A DNA stretch of 64,000 nucleotides from Rheum nobile (GCA_027886185.1 WOAB01000595.1:620001-684000), one strand, 5' to 3'; shown: positions 42,636-54,775, counted from the stretch's first letter. Translations and numbers: made by a program. Notes: generated from the letters alone by a model not told the origin.

Positions 42636-44751
42636 GCCAAAGCATCGGGAGCACGAAGATGGGTCTACGAAAGCTAGTTCGGCGCTTGCCAGAACCACGC
42701 CGGCGACCATCGGTTAAAGACCCCTGGGTAATCACGGCAGGCGCCGCAACTTTGCCTACGGCGGGCGCCGTAATTACGGCGGTCGCCGTTCCTAGCTCTG
42801 GCGAGCCCAGCGTAGGAGACGACGGCCTGACACATCGGGCCCAGCGACGACGGGCGCCGTGACTGTACGGCGGTCGCCGTTTTGCCTTTTCCCGCCCATT
42901 CAGCTTTTTAATAAGCAAGACATTAACCCGGGTTAAAAATTATCGTACGCGAACGCGTATAAACATTCGAAGCACGTCGTCTGTATTTTATTTCACTGAG
43001 AAAAATATTACAGATACAGAGCATATTACAGAATGTCTCCAGCTACCTGAATTAAATCCGACGTACTAAACGGGTACTCGGGAAAATTCCAAAATTCCCA
43101 AAATAACCTTACAAAAATACGGGGTATCACAGCAGGCGACAATGGCAAGATACCAGCTGAAGGTAGTGTTGAAAAGGAAAATGATGATGATGGTGCAGTC
43201 GAAAATACCAGTGTAGAAAAGCAGAAGGATGATGATGGTGATGGTGCATGCGACAATGGCAAGCTATTGGCTGAAGGTAGTGTAGTAAAGCAGAAGGTTG
43301 ATGATCTTGAGGGTCTAGTCTAGGATGAGGGGAAATATCAAGAAACAATGACAGAAGAAGAAACAAATGTGGAAGGAGAAGAAAAGGCTTGTGAAATTGA
43401 AGAAAAAGATAAGAAATAACGAAAAATATTTACAAGGAAGACTCGTTCAAAAAAGAAGAAGGATGATGAAGATGGTGCAGTTCATAATGAGGGGGAAACT
43501 AAAAAAGGGATGACAAAAGGAGTTGAGATATGCATCAATAATTAAAGATAATTACACATTTTAATAAATCTTCCAACATCTTATTTATGAAAAAACTTAT
43601 TTGCAGACGCTAGATGTAGCGACAAAAGAAGCTGAGGTGGAAGGAGACATTACCAAAGAAACAACTGGTGAACAGAGAGACCATCCTTTCAAGAAGAGAT
43701 GACTGTCCAGACAAGCCGATAATCCCAAACGATGCAAGGTTTCAACATCCAAAGGTATCTCAGACACGACTAGATTGTGCCGTTAGTTAGACTCGAAGGA
43801 AATGTTAGGAAGTTATCCCTCCTGTCTTGATGATATGAATGCGTGTTTGAGATGTTGTTAATTAAACCATCTTATGATGTAGTGAGGAATTTGAGTCTCC
43901 AACTGGAGAACATCTACAGAGGGATTTTTTTTGAGAAATTGTTGCAACCAATAGGGTGGTTGAGATCTCCGGTAAGCCTCTTTCATTTTTTATATAAATT
44001 TTTGTGCAGCATGTCTTCAATTTCTAGTATGACATATTATATATTTTGTTTGTAGCACTTGGACGAATGTATGTATTATCTTGGTTGTCATGTGTGTGAC
44101 AAACCAGTGGCAATATTGTACACCTATTTTCAGCAGAACTTGGACAAGGAAATGAAGAGATGGTTGTCAGATAAGGAAAATTATGTTGCTGATCCATCTA
44201 AGATGAGATACATGCGTGGGGAACTGCTTGCACTTTATGAGAAGGATTGGAAGGACATGGATCATATATACATGCCCTTCAATTTCAAGGAGAAACATTA
44301 GGTAGCTCTGGAGATACAATTGAGTAAATGGCTTGTCACTATATACGATCCCTACATCAATTTGTTCAAATTGTCGGAAATCCATAGGTTCCTTGCAGAG
44401 TTGACATTTATTCTGCCTGTCATGATAGCACAATATGAGCCCTTGACACCAATTTATGATGATAGGGGGAAAAATCCCCTAAATGTGACTTGTGTTCCTA
44501 CATTGGAGAGCAACAATAGATGGTAAGTTGTTTACATCAATTGTTTAATATTTGGTGTGAAATTGGTTATAATATCGGGAAATCAACTACATTTTTTACT
44601 TGTGCAGGGGCGATTGCGGCGTCTTCACGATCAAGTACATAGAAATGCTAAGTTCCGGATGTCAAAACACCGTGAACGTGGGTGACAAATTTGTGGATCA
44701 CTATTGAAAAATGATAGCCGTTAGTATTTTCGATATGAAGTGGTTTGACTA

Positions 44752-45570
44752 GTGAAGGATATCTTATTCACTTTCATGTAATGTTTTGGGTAGTTGGGAT
44801 AGTGTGGTATGATTCTGATTGTGTAGTTTTTTCTAGAATTGACTTGTCTTGGTAACAATAAGTTGTGTTCAAATTAATTTGGAAATCTAGCAAAATTGGT
44901 CGTTGCATTTCTTCTTGGCTATATGTAGCTATAAATTTTCGTTGTAGATTTATACTTCCTGTCGGTTGTATTCATAATTCCTGTCAATGAAGTTTATGGT
45001 TTGCATACTTGCTGTCAAATTTGTTCATACTTCCTGTAAGTGAAGTTTCATTATATTTTGCATACTTTGGTTTTTTGTCACATTGTATAATTCTATTGTA
45101 GGAATTATCCTTTTTTTATCCTTTTGTTTTGGTTGTTTTGGGGTATAATTTTTTTTTTAATAATATTTGTTTGTATTTACCTTTCTGTTTACCTTTTTAT
45201 AAAGTTTTTTTTAATAAAAAGGTAAGACTAAGCCTTGTTTACCTTTCTCGTTTATCCCCAAATTTCCTCCAAAAAGCTTATTCCCGAAGCTTCATCCCCA
45301 TTAACGCGACTCTGCAACATCCATCATTGTCATCAGACATTTTCTTCTTCCCCAGAATGCGACTCTGCAACTCTTCCATCTTTCCCTATTAAGGCGACTC
45401 CACTTTTTCTTACTCTTCAAGTCCACTTTTTCCTACTCCCCATAACTCTACATTTTCTTACTTACTCTCTCAATCTTTCCCCATTAACGCGACTCTGCAA
45501 CTCCAGTTTTTCTTACTTCCCCCCGATTGATCCTCAACCTCTGAACCACGTAACAAAAAAACCCTAGAAA
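44752..45570 (+). other. Spacer between the two Ulp1 copies
   Basis: No gene. AT-rich, then a CT-rich leader with three CATTAACGCGACTCTGCAAC-type repeats (45298-45500). AATAAAAAGGTAA at 45214 resembles 37460, in the left end of the MULE, suggesting that the second gene arrived with a copy of the element's left region. Confidence 0.5.
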
Positions 45571-45817
45571 ATGGCAGTGCTTAGAGGCGGTAACGAATCA
45601 AGCCCAATGAAGAGCGGAGAGAAATGGAAGAGAAAAGAAGACGACTACCAGGGTCGAAAGAAGAAGAAGCAGAGAGATAAAGTGCAGGTGAAAGGGGAAA
45701 AAACTTCTGACAGTCCCATAACCAAAAATTCTGGGAAGGCCAGGCCGAGGAGGCCAAAAGCGAAAATAGTAAAGGAGAAAAAACCCTTAATCTTTAAAGG
45801 AGATGTAAGGTTTTTAC

Positions 45818-46110
45818 ATTTTCTGTTTGTTTAGGGTATTTTTCAATTGTCATAGCAAGCCTCTGAAATGGTTCTATATTTTGATTTTGTTTAGGCTTTT
45901 TTTATTCATTTGTCCTGTCAGGTTTCGCAAATGGTTCAATTTGTATATTTTCTGTTTGTTTAGGGTATTTGTTCAATTATCCTCTCAGGCTTCTGAAATG
46001 GTTCAATTTGTATATTTTGATTTTGTTTAGGCTTTTTTGTTTCATTTGTCATGTCAGGCTTCATAAATGGTTCAATTTCGTTTGTTTAGGGTATTTTTCA
46101 TATCGTTTGT
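45818..46110 (+). repeat. ~66-bp intronic tandem repeat
   Basis: About 4.3 monomers sharing GTTTAGG...CAATT-like and AAATGGTT blocks. Two monomer types alternate (GGGTATTT and GGCTTTTT), making a ~133-bp dimer. Confidence 0.8.
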
Positions 46111-47829
46111 AGATTAAGTACAATTATTATAGGGGGACCATTCTACGGAAGAATTAACATCAACTGTAGGGTGCACTTTGTTCGTGAGATTGAAATCAAG
46201 TTTACACATGCGGATTGGCAACGGGTTTTAGATGCCCGTTTGGAAAAGTTCTGAAAATGTTGCAGCATGTATCATTTTCTTCACAAATATTGCATGCAGT
46301 TCTGTTCAAGCATCTTGAAACAAATAAGAAGTGGGAGTCTTGGTATAAGGTGGCAGGGAAATTCCATTTGTGAATACTAAAGTTGACGGACTAGTAATGG
46401 ATAAATTTTTTGGTAGTCTTGGTGGTCCTAAGACGAAAGTACAAGATGTTTACAACATATTCAAAGAACATCGTGAGTTGGACAACTACAAACTCAAGTT
46501 GGCATTGTTGTTGATAGTTGAGGGTCTGTTGCTGGGAGGGGATAAGAAGAGGCTGGTGAAGCCATTGCATGTTAGATTGTTGGAGAATATGGATAAGATT
46601 TGGGATTATCCATGGGAAAGGGTTGCTTATGAAGAGTTTCACAAGTCATTGACCACAACACTGGCCAAAAGGATGCAAACAGTAGAGAAGGCAAAGCTAC
46701 TCTCCAACCTACCAAGAATTTCATATTCCATTCAAGGCATGCCAGTTGTGTTTCAGGTAGTTATATTATTAATTTTTAATGGTTCAAATATAAATTATCG
46801 AGTGTGTTTTATTTACAGCATAGTAGAATACTTTAAGCTATAGTGTGATCGATTGTTTGAATACAGGGTGACAGGATCATCGTGAATATATAGGATGTTA
46901 TTTGTTGTTTGGTTGAAACAACATACTAGTTTTCCAACATAGTTTTATGTGCATTCCAGATAGGTTTATGTGCATTCTAGTCAGATTTTTGGTTACATGG
47001 TGACCTGATTTAAGTTATAGGGTGACATGATATCATGATTTAATGTATCATAATTTGCTAATACTCAAAAACTTGTTATTGTAGATATGGGTATGGGAAG
47101 CTGTGCCAACATTTGGTCTCCAATTTGCATTAAAGTTGAGTAAAGCTGTAATGTCTCGAGATCTTCGTTGGTTTTTAGATGAAGCCCCTGAACATGGAGT
47201 GTTGGAGTAGTCTTTGGTTGATCCTACAAATGTGGTTAAGCCCATTCTTATTCCCGATGAGGATGAGGTGGATAAGTTGTCCGCTTGCTACTATGTTGTT
47301 GACAATGACGACCCGCATTTGACAAGATTGTGATGGAAGCAATGGAGGGTTTGAAGGGGAAGAGGAAGCAAGGAAAATATGGAGCGAGCCCGAGTAATGT
47401 ATCTATGCATTCATCAGAGGTGATAAGTCAGATGTTCAGAATGATGAAGATGATGGAAAAAGGAATGCTTGAGAGGATGTGAAGGCTGGAAAAGAGGGTA
47501 TCAAAGCAGGAGGAGGTGCCTATACGTAAGAGTAAGGGGAGACCAAAGAGGTATTTGGATGAGGATGATTGTGATTCCTATGATGAGTCTGATGAGAAAG
47601 AGGAGGAAGTTTATAAGGATCACCAAGAAATAGAGGATGGAGAGGTAGAGGATAAGGAGGTTGAGAGTGAGGAGGTTGAGAGTGATGATGATGATTATGA
47701 AGAAGTTGGTGATGGTGATGAGAGTAATGAGAATGAAGAACTTCACCAGGGTGGTGACAAAGAGAAGGAGGAGAAGATAGAGGATGAGGAGGAGGAGAAG
47801 AAGAAGGATGATGACAAAGAAAATGAGGT

Positions 47830-48035
47830 TGATGGGGATGTGAAGGTAGAGGTTGAGCTTCAGGAGGAAAAGGTAGAGGATGAGGCTGAGGTGGAGAAGG
47901 TAGAGGCTGAGCTTCAGGAGGAAAAGGTAGAGGATGAGGCTGAGAAGGTAGAGGCTGAGCTTCAGGAGGAAAAGGTAAAGGATGAGGCTGAGGTGGAGAA
48001 GGTAGAGGCTGAAGGAAAAGAGGCTGAAGGAAAAG
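47830..48035 (+). repeat. Acidic coding tandem repeat of Ulp1 copy 2
   Basis: About four units encoding VEAELQEEKVEDEAEVEK, with small length differences that keep frame. Comparable acidic repeats occur in copy 1 (43140-43300) but with different unit sequence. Confidence 0.85.
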
Positions 48036-49733
48036 TGGTATGAAATATGCTCCTATGAAAATTTTCATTACTATTGTGATAGTCTTATTTGTACCATGGT
48101 GACAAGAATTTTAGTGTCGGTGTCAGGAAGAGAGTTTATATGTTTTACAAGAAAAAGTGTGGCATGGTGACATGATTTTTAGTCATGTATGTCAGTAGTT
48201 TGACATGGTTATTATGATTGCAGGATTTTGATAATTCTATTGAGAATAACAATGATGTTGAGGGTCCAGATGTTGTAATTGGCATTGTTCAAGACATAAT
48301 GAAAAGGCCTGCGATGGCGAAAAGGACTAAGAGCAAGATTTTACTAATGATCTTGAAGGAGCACCAGAGGTTACCCAGAACGAACCTCTTCAAGTGCTAA
48401 CCACAACGGCCACAGAGGTTGAGAAACCTCTTGAAGTGCTAGCCATTGTGGTTGATGTATCCACCAAGGGGAAACCCAAAAATAAATGAAAGCAGACTCC
48501 CCCACCGAAGAGGGTCCTTCCTAGCCGTATCACGAAGTCATCCGCCAAAAAACTAACTCCTTACACATATGAGAAAAAGGGGGGAAATGTGAAGAAGATA
48601 ACCAAGAATTCACATGTAAAGGAGATGACTGCTTTGCTACAATGGATGGATGATGAAAGGTTAGTATCTCACGGATTTAATAATGTTGAATTATCTCATG
48701 GATTTAATCACTCATTCGTTATTTTTCAGCTCTGAGCCAAGAGTTGGACTAAGTGGTGAATCGATGGACAAGGACTGGTTTCGCCTAATACTGGAACCAA
48801 AAGCTTGGCTGTGTGATGGTGTAAGTTATTTAGTTATGATGTCAAATTAGTTACCAGTTGGGATTTGTTGCAATGTATGACATGGTGATTTATATTTTTT
48901 AATCAAATGGATGAAGTTTGTTGTTATATCCGTAAGGCGCTTTTGGTGTCTGAAGTTAAACAGAAGGCCACAGTATTTGACATTTTCTAGGCTGCTGATT
49001 ATACGGATGCATTGAGATACTATGTCAAAAATGCCCAAAGTATTCCACCTGCACCTGAACGTGCAATTGAATACTTTAGAGGAGATAGGCATGCATTGTA
49101 TGGGTCCAGTTGGGATGACGTGTACTTCATTTATGTCCCCTACAACTTCAATAATGAACATTGGGTGGCTGTAGAGATCGATCTGTAGTAATGACGGACA
49201 AATGTATATGATTGTAATATGGATTTGTACAGTCACTTGGACGTAGAGACCATGATGTATGGGGTGAGCAAGTTTCTTCCTCACTTCATCACACAATACC
49301 CGCCTCTTGCCAAGAAATTTGAACATCGGGGTACTAAAGAGTTTACATTTTCAAGAATTCAAGGAGTGAAGCAGAACAAGCACGGGTAAGTCAAAATATG
49401 ATTCCCCTTACCAATTTTATATGACAAGATCATCTAACTAACTTTATTAAATTTTCTGTTCGTAGTCATGACTGTGGGATATACACTCTGAAACACATAG
49501 AGTTGATCAGTGTTGGTAGGAAAAATCTTGACATTGTGGCAGACAAATTTATCGACGGCTTTAGGAGCGATATGGCTCACAGCGTGTTTGACAGGGTATG
49601 GAGGTAGAACGTAAGGAACCCCGAGGTTTAAACTGGATGTTTGGATAAAACATTAGGGTATTTTTTGTGTTCTGGATGACATTTGTTTAGATTACGTATA
49701 ATGTTATGAGTACTTGAACAAAGATGTGGTAGT

Positions 49734-49832
49734 TGAATGACAGTTAAATGGCAGTTATATGCGTGTTAAATGGCAGTTACATGGAAGTTACATGGCAGTT
49801 ACATGGAAGTTACATGGCAGTTGAATGGTAGT
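49734..49832 (+). repeat. Short minisatellite downstream of Ulp1 copy 2
   Basis: Around eight units of ACATGGCAGTT or AAATGGCAGTT, with some spaced variants. Confidence 0.75.
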
Positions 49833-50023
49833 TGTGTAAAAAAATATAGACACCTTGACTGACTTTATAATATACCTATTTTAAAGTAGCATGACAAGAT
49901 GGACGTAAGAGGGTTGTGGGATACATAAAATACTGTGATAGGACATTAACACTACTAACTCATCTTCATTGGACAACAAATAAACCGTCTTAAATATATC
50001 TGTAATTGCCAACCAACGCCTCT

Positions 50024-50030
50024 TTATATA
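50024..50030 (+). promoter_or_regulatory. TATA box upstream of small ORF
   Basis: TTATATA followed by CCCCCTC, ~95 bp before ATG 50122, with a CA-rich leader between. Layout of a plant core promoter. Confidence 0.5.
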
Positions 50031-50121
50031 CCCCCTCTTATTCACATTTACTCATCCATAACTCGTCCCAACATCTTCCTAATCTACACAACTCCACATT
50101 CCATCATCTTCCTTCGTTCCC

Positions 50122-50529
50122 ATGGATGAATAGCCGACAGACCATAGGGTGTTTACCATGGTCCATACCAGCGGGAGAATCGTCCCTACGAGGGGACAAA
50201 TGGCTAGAAATTCCACCCACTTCTACCAGGGTGGCAATACGCAAAACTGGATGCCGTTGGCTAAAAGGGTACGATACATTTGGTGGCTCATTGGCCAACT
50301 CTACTCTTTTAACAATTGTGAACGGGACGCTTGCTACTTCTTTGAAGTTATGCCCCCACACGGTGGCCCTCGTACCTTAAGGGCCTTGCAAAACCGTAAT
50401 GCCGCCGCCGCCCTTGTGGCCCTTGGTAGAACAATGGATTTCATTAATATATATGTCATGACCGGAGATGTTATCGACGTGCTTCCTCATTTGTCGCCTC
50501 CGGTTCGGATGTGTTTATGTAATATTTAG
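50122..50529 (+). pseudogene. Small unknown ORF in MULE
   Basis: ATG 50122 is followed by TAG at codon 4, and the same frame then stays open to 50527. The next in-frame ATG is at 50158 (MVHTSGRIVPTRGQM), giving 123 residues. Visible: WWLIGQLYSF, an Ala-rich helix-like stretch (NRNAAAALVALGR), a hydrophobic end. No family recognised. It lies between Ulp1 copy 2 and the transposase, on the Ulp1 strand, with a TATA box at a suitable distance, so it may be a third MULE accessory gene. If the downstream ATG is used it could be intact. Chance ORF not excluded. Confidence 0.45.
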
Positions 50530-51238
50530 TATTTTATTAAGTACTTTACTATAGTGACTATGTAATGTCACGTAGTATTTAGTACTTTATGAAGTATTTT
50601 TGAATGCATTTTAGTGTAGTGACTATATAATGTCACGTAAATGTAGTGCTTTATGAAGCATGTTATGTATTTTCATTTGATATAATATATTACTTTATGA
50701 TAATGTTGCATACTTTCAAACCATATTAAAGACGACAGGCCAAGTAAGTGAGTATAACAGGATTGGTTATGTTTTTCTTATGTGGTTTTCATATATATGG
50801 AGGGAAACTCGTGTCATATGCAATTAACCTAAAGTAGTCCATATTGTACTTGTCAGGATATATATGGAGTCATGACAGGATTGTATTACATTAACTACTT
50901 TCGACTAATTATCATTTCTACCAATTCGAACCGCACAAATTACGTTAACTACTTTTAAACCATACCGACCATGACTTGCTTCTGTGTTCGAAGAAAAGAA
51001 AACAAAACAAGAAAAAGTCATAAGCAAATTACATTAACTAGGTTCAAAAGTAATATGCATGAGTGGTAAGAGATCCTTCAAGAGTTTGGATCTCTTACTA
51101 CACATATTAACAAAAGAGATCTTTCAAGAGTTTGCATCTCTTACTGCACATATTAACAGGATGCGTTCAACATACGAGAAGAAGCATCAAAATCAAAAGT
51201 ATTCCTGGTTAAAAAAACCATTAAAATAGTTAACCTGA
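50530..51238. other. MULE spacer between convergent units
   Basis: AT-rich, no gene supported; contains the paired hairpin repeat at 51066-51160. Confidence 0.5.
51066..51160. repeat. Tandem ~46-bp repeat, each unit a hairpin
   Basis: Unit 1: arms GTAAGAGATCC (51066-51076) and GGATCTCTTAC (51088-51098), a perfect 11-bp stem with an 11-nt loop. Unit 2 repeats TTCAAGAGTTT and CACATATTAACA with a shorter stem. It lies between the 3' ends of two convergent genes. Confidence 0.75.
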
Positions 51239-54100
51239 TCATGGGCCGGCTACGGGGTTAGGACAATTTCGTGAGTTATGGCCGAGGTTGCCACAACTTT
51301 CACACCTTCTCCTCGGACCCCTGTTTTCTCCACGTGATAAGATTCTTTTCTTCCTTGGTCTTTCTGATTTCCTTCTAACTATCGGGGGCAAGCATGCTTT
51401 ATTCAAGACAGTGTCAGGAACTTCCCAACGCTCAAAGGCAGGGACCGGATACAATGTTCCCTTGTATACTTCCTTCCACTTTTCAGCCGTAAATAAGGGA
51501 TGCACCAACTGTACAGGATCGACACCACAATCTTTGGCAGCCGCTATGGCATGCGCACAAGGAATTTGGTCAATTGGGATTGTGTTGCAGTAGCATGTTC
51601 AAGCATGGAGGTTTACCAAGAATGTAGTTCCATTAACATGCACTTGAAACTCATATTGATTCAGCCTAGTCATAGCCATTGTCAACGATCTCAAATAATG
51701 AACTTGTAGCTCACGACACAATGTCGGGGTCAGCACTTCTGAACAAGATTCTCCCCTTTTCCTCCGTTCACAAAACCACTGAATCATGACATTCACTATA
51801 CCATCAAGCAAGCCAATCAGCGGCATTCGACGTTGCCCCACTAATCGACCATTAACGGATTCCACATTGTTGGACGTGATAATATTGAATCTATTCACGG
51901 GCATATGCGACCTTGTCCATGCTTCAAATCCAACACCCCTTAGGTAAGTACCCACTTCCGGGGACTGGGCGCAAAGTCTTGCAAACTCACGGTTGAACTC
52001 ATGTTTGGTGTAGGTTTGATTTGCCTTTTGGTACATAATCCACAAGTCATTCCTTTTAAATTTGGCCTTCACATTTTGAAATAGGTGAAGTGTGCAACAA
52101 CCATGCTTCGTGAAGATGTAGTGCTCTTCTCAACCTTTGTAAATGCTTTCATGACGGTCAGACACAAAGACGAGGTCATGCTCGTCGGCGATAACATAAT
52201 GTAGATGTCGGAAAAAATATGACCATGAGTTGTCACTCTCGGTGTCAACTACAACAAAAGCCATTGGATATATTTTTCTATTTCCGTCTTATGCCACTGC
52301 TACTAGAAGTGTGCCCTTGTACTTTGATCCCCAATAGGTACCATCCATAGTTATGACCTACAATAAATTTCACCCAGCTTTACAATATGACAGTGTACAC
52401 ATGACAAAAGAATACTTAAGTGCTACAATAGAATGCATATATTTGACAAAAAATACATTGACCGTGACAAAACTTATATTTACCTTTCTTAACACCTTCA
52501 TTCCATTGCGCCAAGCACCCAAGCTGAAAAAACAATACTTGAATCGACAATTACAATCTACTTCAACATGTGTGGTTGTCCCTATATTCATCCTTTCCAG
52601 CATGTACATGTATCCATGAAGCCGCTTGTAACTTTGCTCAGCTATACTTATCCCGTCTATGACGGTTAAACGTACTCTGTTTGCCTTGTCGTAACTAACT
52701 TCCACTTCCATCTTCTTCATTAAGTCTTGAATTTGTGCAGCACGGGGTCCATTATATGTACCGGTTGTGTTAAAGCTGTAACAGATTAAGGTTAGTTCAT
52801 ATACATGCTGATAAATATATATGATCGTACTGACATGATAGTTTACTTACCTTGACATTATGTGGTCAGCAATTACGTTTGAACTTGCATGTGTGTGGTG
52901 GTTATGCTTTAGCTTCATGCCACATGTGTGTTGTCCACAATACTTCTTTACTTCAAACAATCCTGCTTTGCAAGAGCGGTCCCACGAAAAAAAAATGTGC
53001 AACTAGGATCAATGCACCTGACCACATATAACTTCATATAAGATTTATGGACATGCATCTTGAAGCGCCTATGTAATGTCATCAAGGATAAACGATCCTT
53101 AAGATCCTTCTTGCAATTGAAATACTCTCCAACTTTTATTTTTAGATCATTTTAGCTCACCCAATCATCCTTCATTGGCTCTTCCAAATCATCCAATTGC
53201 CTTTTACTAAACGTTTTGCTATGATGGTACTCTGTTTCAATCTCTTGGAGAACTTCCTCATCAATGTCTATAAATAAGTTGTGCATTTCATTAGTGTCAT
53301 CCAGCAATGGCCCTTCTTCAACATCTTCCTCAAAGTTATCCTCAAAGTCATCCCAAACATCATGCACAACATCTTGCCCAACGTCTTTTGCATAATCATT
53401 GTCAATCTCAATATATTCATGTATTCTTTTCCTTCTTGGGGAAGACCTTGTTTCTCTCCCATCAATATCCGAATCTGCCTCAGATTGGCTCACCAAGTCA
53501 ACTATTTGTACTTCCCCATAGTTGTTACGACAAATTTTTGGTTTAATTTCATACATGTCATAATCAACTATATTCGGGACAACTTCAATGGTACAATTAT
53601 CGCTTACCACATTTATCTTGTCCGATTTGGTACCATTTGTACTTGGATGACCACCCATCACAACCTCGGCCTCTGCCTCTTGACTTTGTGTTAACGGTGG
53701 CGGAGTCAAACACACTATGATGTCGTCCTCAACAAGTGGCCTCACATTTACATACTCTGTGTTTGCAAATTCTTTGTTTCCTTTCTTTTTCAAACTCGCA
53801 TATAACTTGATAGGCCAAATAACATCTTCTGATTGCAAGTTCACAAATTTGAAAGCTTCAAGGTCATCGTCATCTTTGACATCGAATGGTTATAACTTTG
53901 GTTTCCGCAGTGGCAGATATTTGAGCTCCATTTCATCTACCTCGTCAATGCATTCTTTCTTCTTTGCCAACTTTTTCCTCAGATTTGAGTAATTTATATC
54001 TTCAGACACAACAAGTGCTTTTGTCGTTGTGATCCCATCAAAAACCCACTTGTTTCCCTTACATATCCATTCACCACATGTTCTCAGAATCAAGTAGTAT
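51239..54100 (-). pseudogene. MURA-like Mutator transposase
   Basis: Minus strand: an N-terminal MULE region (GEWICKGNKWVFDG near 54070, SEDINYSNLRKKL), an acidic segment (53152-53844), a C..C..H..H finger region (~52900-53060), the DDE core with TMDGTYWGSKYKGT (first Asp, ~52350), FVVVDTESD and FVSDRH (second Asp, ~52175), a SWIM finger CYCNTIPIDQIPCAHAI (~51590) and a terminal CCHC knuckle CESCGNLGHNSRNC (~51290). All major parts are present in order, but stops (for example VA*DG near 52290 and after KPKL near 53890) make it inactive. The C-terminal open frame is 51239-51508. Confidence 0.85.
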
Positions 54101-54775
54101 GATATTGAACCTATTATAAGAAGAAAAAGCAAACACAAGTACAATTACCTTACGACAAATGTTGACAGTATAGTGTCTAACACTGACAGTATTATGACGA
54201 ACATGACTAACACCGACATTAGTAATAGAAAGTTATAGTTTTAGCCCATCCTGAATTGAAGATATAAAGGATTTTCTAGCCAAACGGGACAAAATTGTGT
54301 AGGAAAAACAAAAACTTTAGAATCATGGAACAAATGTGAAAGTGGCGTTTGGTGTTGGTGTCATTGTAGGGATTAGTGCTTTTAGCATTTGTTATCGAGC
54401 ATGTAGGTCATAACTATGAAGTATGTACCTAATGACTTTGGTTTTTAATGTAAGAGGATGAATTAAATTTTGAATAGTATTTCAAGTAAGTGGTAAGTAT
54501 CATGATGTAGCATGGTTGATTTTACATGTCAGAGTGTGAATATTTTGATGTCGCTCTTCATGTAAGTTTTGCAAAATTCAAAAACAATGCCATCACTACA
54601 TGTCAGAGTGCAAAGACTTTGATGTCACTCTTCTTGTAAGTTTTGCAAATTCAAAAGCAATGCTAGCACTAGACACACAGACAATAGTTGCCAGCACCAG
54701 TACACTGGATATCATTACATTACTAGAAAAAAGGATAGTTGCCAGTACTAAAAAACAGATCGACCAACACTAGCA
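54101..54775. other. MULE spacer with tandem duplication
   Basis: No gene. Holds the 74-bp direct duplication at 54524-54671 and AT-rich sequence. Confidence 0.5.
54524..54671. repeat. 74-bp tandem duplication
   Basis: ACATGTCAGAGTG starts at 54524 and 54598; shared TTTTGCAAA, AATGC and TTGATGTC blocks follow in each. Confidence 0.8.

Larger units (their letters stand above)
40704..43131 (-). repeat. Solo LTR (2,428 bp) inside Ulp1 copy 1
   Basis: Tips TGTAACACCCCC and ...GGGGTATCACA, with a perfect 5-bp duplication GCAGG (40699-40703, 43132-43136). Skipping it closes the acidic-repeat frame (DDGAGDNGK). No internal element genes, so a solo LTR left by LTR-LTR recombination is the simplest reading. 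A TATA box at 42627-42635 on the minus strand indicates minus orientation. A second copy starts at 62909. Confidence 0.85.
38717..44751 (+). pseudogene. Ulp1-like SUMO protease with DUF1985, copy 1 (MULE cargo)
   Basis: Order: DUF1985 (38720-39415; TWYDMQGHLLHFSMKEFTLVT, WDDNPLKYKMALLIILEGV), exon end at MAFQ/GTAACA, next exon from ~39530 (WLFEVVKPIASAFAHLV), a short coiled-coil-like stretch (ELHERMSKLENQVEAG, ~39915), an acidic Asp/Glu/Lys repeat region (interrupted by a solo LTR), and a C48 peptidase (44050-44700). Triad: His in FNFKEKH, Asp in IYDPY, Cys in GDCGVFTIKYIE. TAG at 44299-44301 replaces the Trp after the catalytic His; further stops occur in the acidic part. An intron (GT at 44523, AG near 44608) lies just before the Cys exon. 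Ulp1 enzymes process SUMO; TE-borne members are of unclear function. Confidence 0.82.
45571..49607 (+). pseudogene. Ulp1-like SUMO protease with DUF1985, copy 2 (MULE cargo)
   Basis: ATG at 45571 (AAAATGGCAG context), a Lys/Arg-rich first exon (KKKKQRDKVQVKGEK, nuclear-signal-like), donor GTAAGG at ~45807, a repeat-filled intron, DUF1985 from ~46134 (frame break and stop near 46251; KLKLALLLIVEGLLLGGDKK), an exon start IWVWEAVPTFGLQFAL at ~47085, an acidic repeat domain (47515-48040) and a C48 peptidase (48730-49607). His in NEHWVAVEID, Asp in VYDCNMD, Cys in HDCGIYTLKHIE: the triad is visible, but two stops follow EIDL. The intron before the Cys exon is at the same place as in copy 1. The copies are diverged, so the duplication is old. 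Confidence 0.82.

Noticed and set aside
47520..48068. Pro/His-rich 182-codon minus-strand ORF
   Set aside because: Complement of the acidic tandem repeat of Ulp1 copy 2; repeat composition keeps it open.
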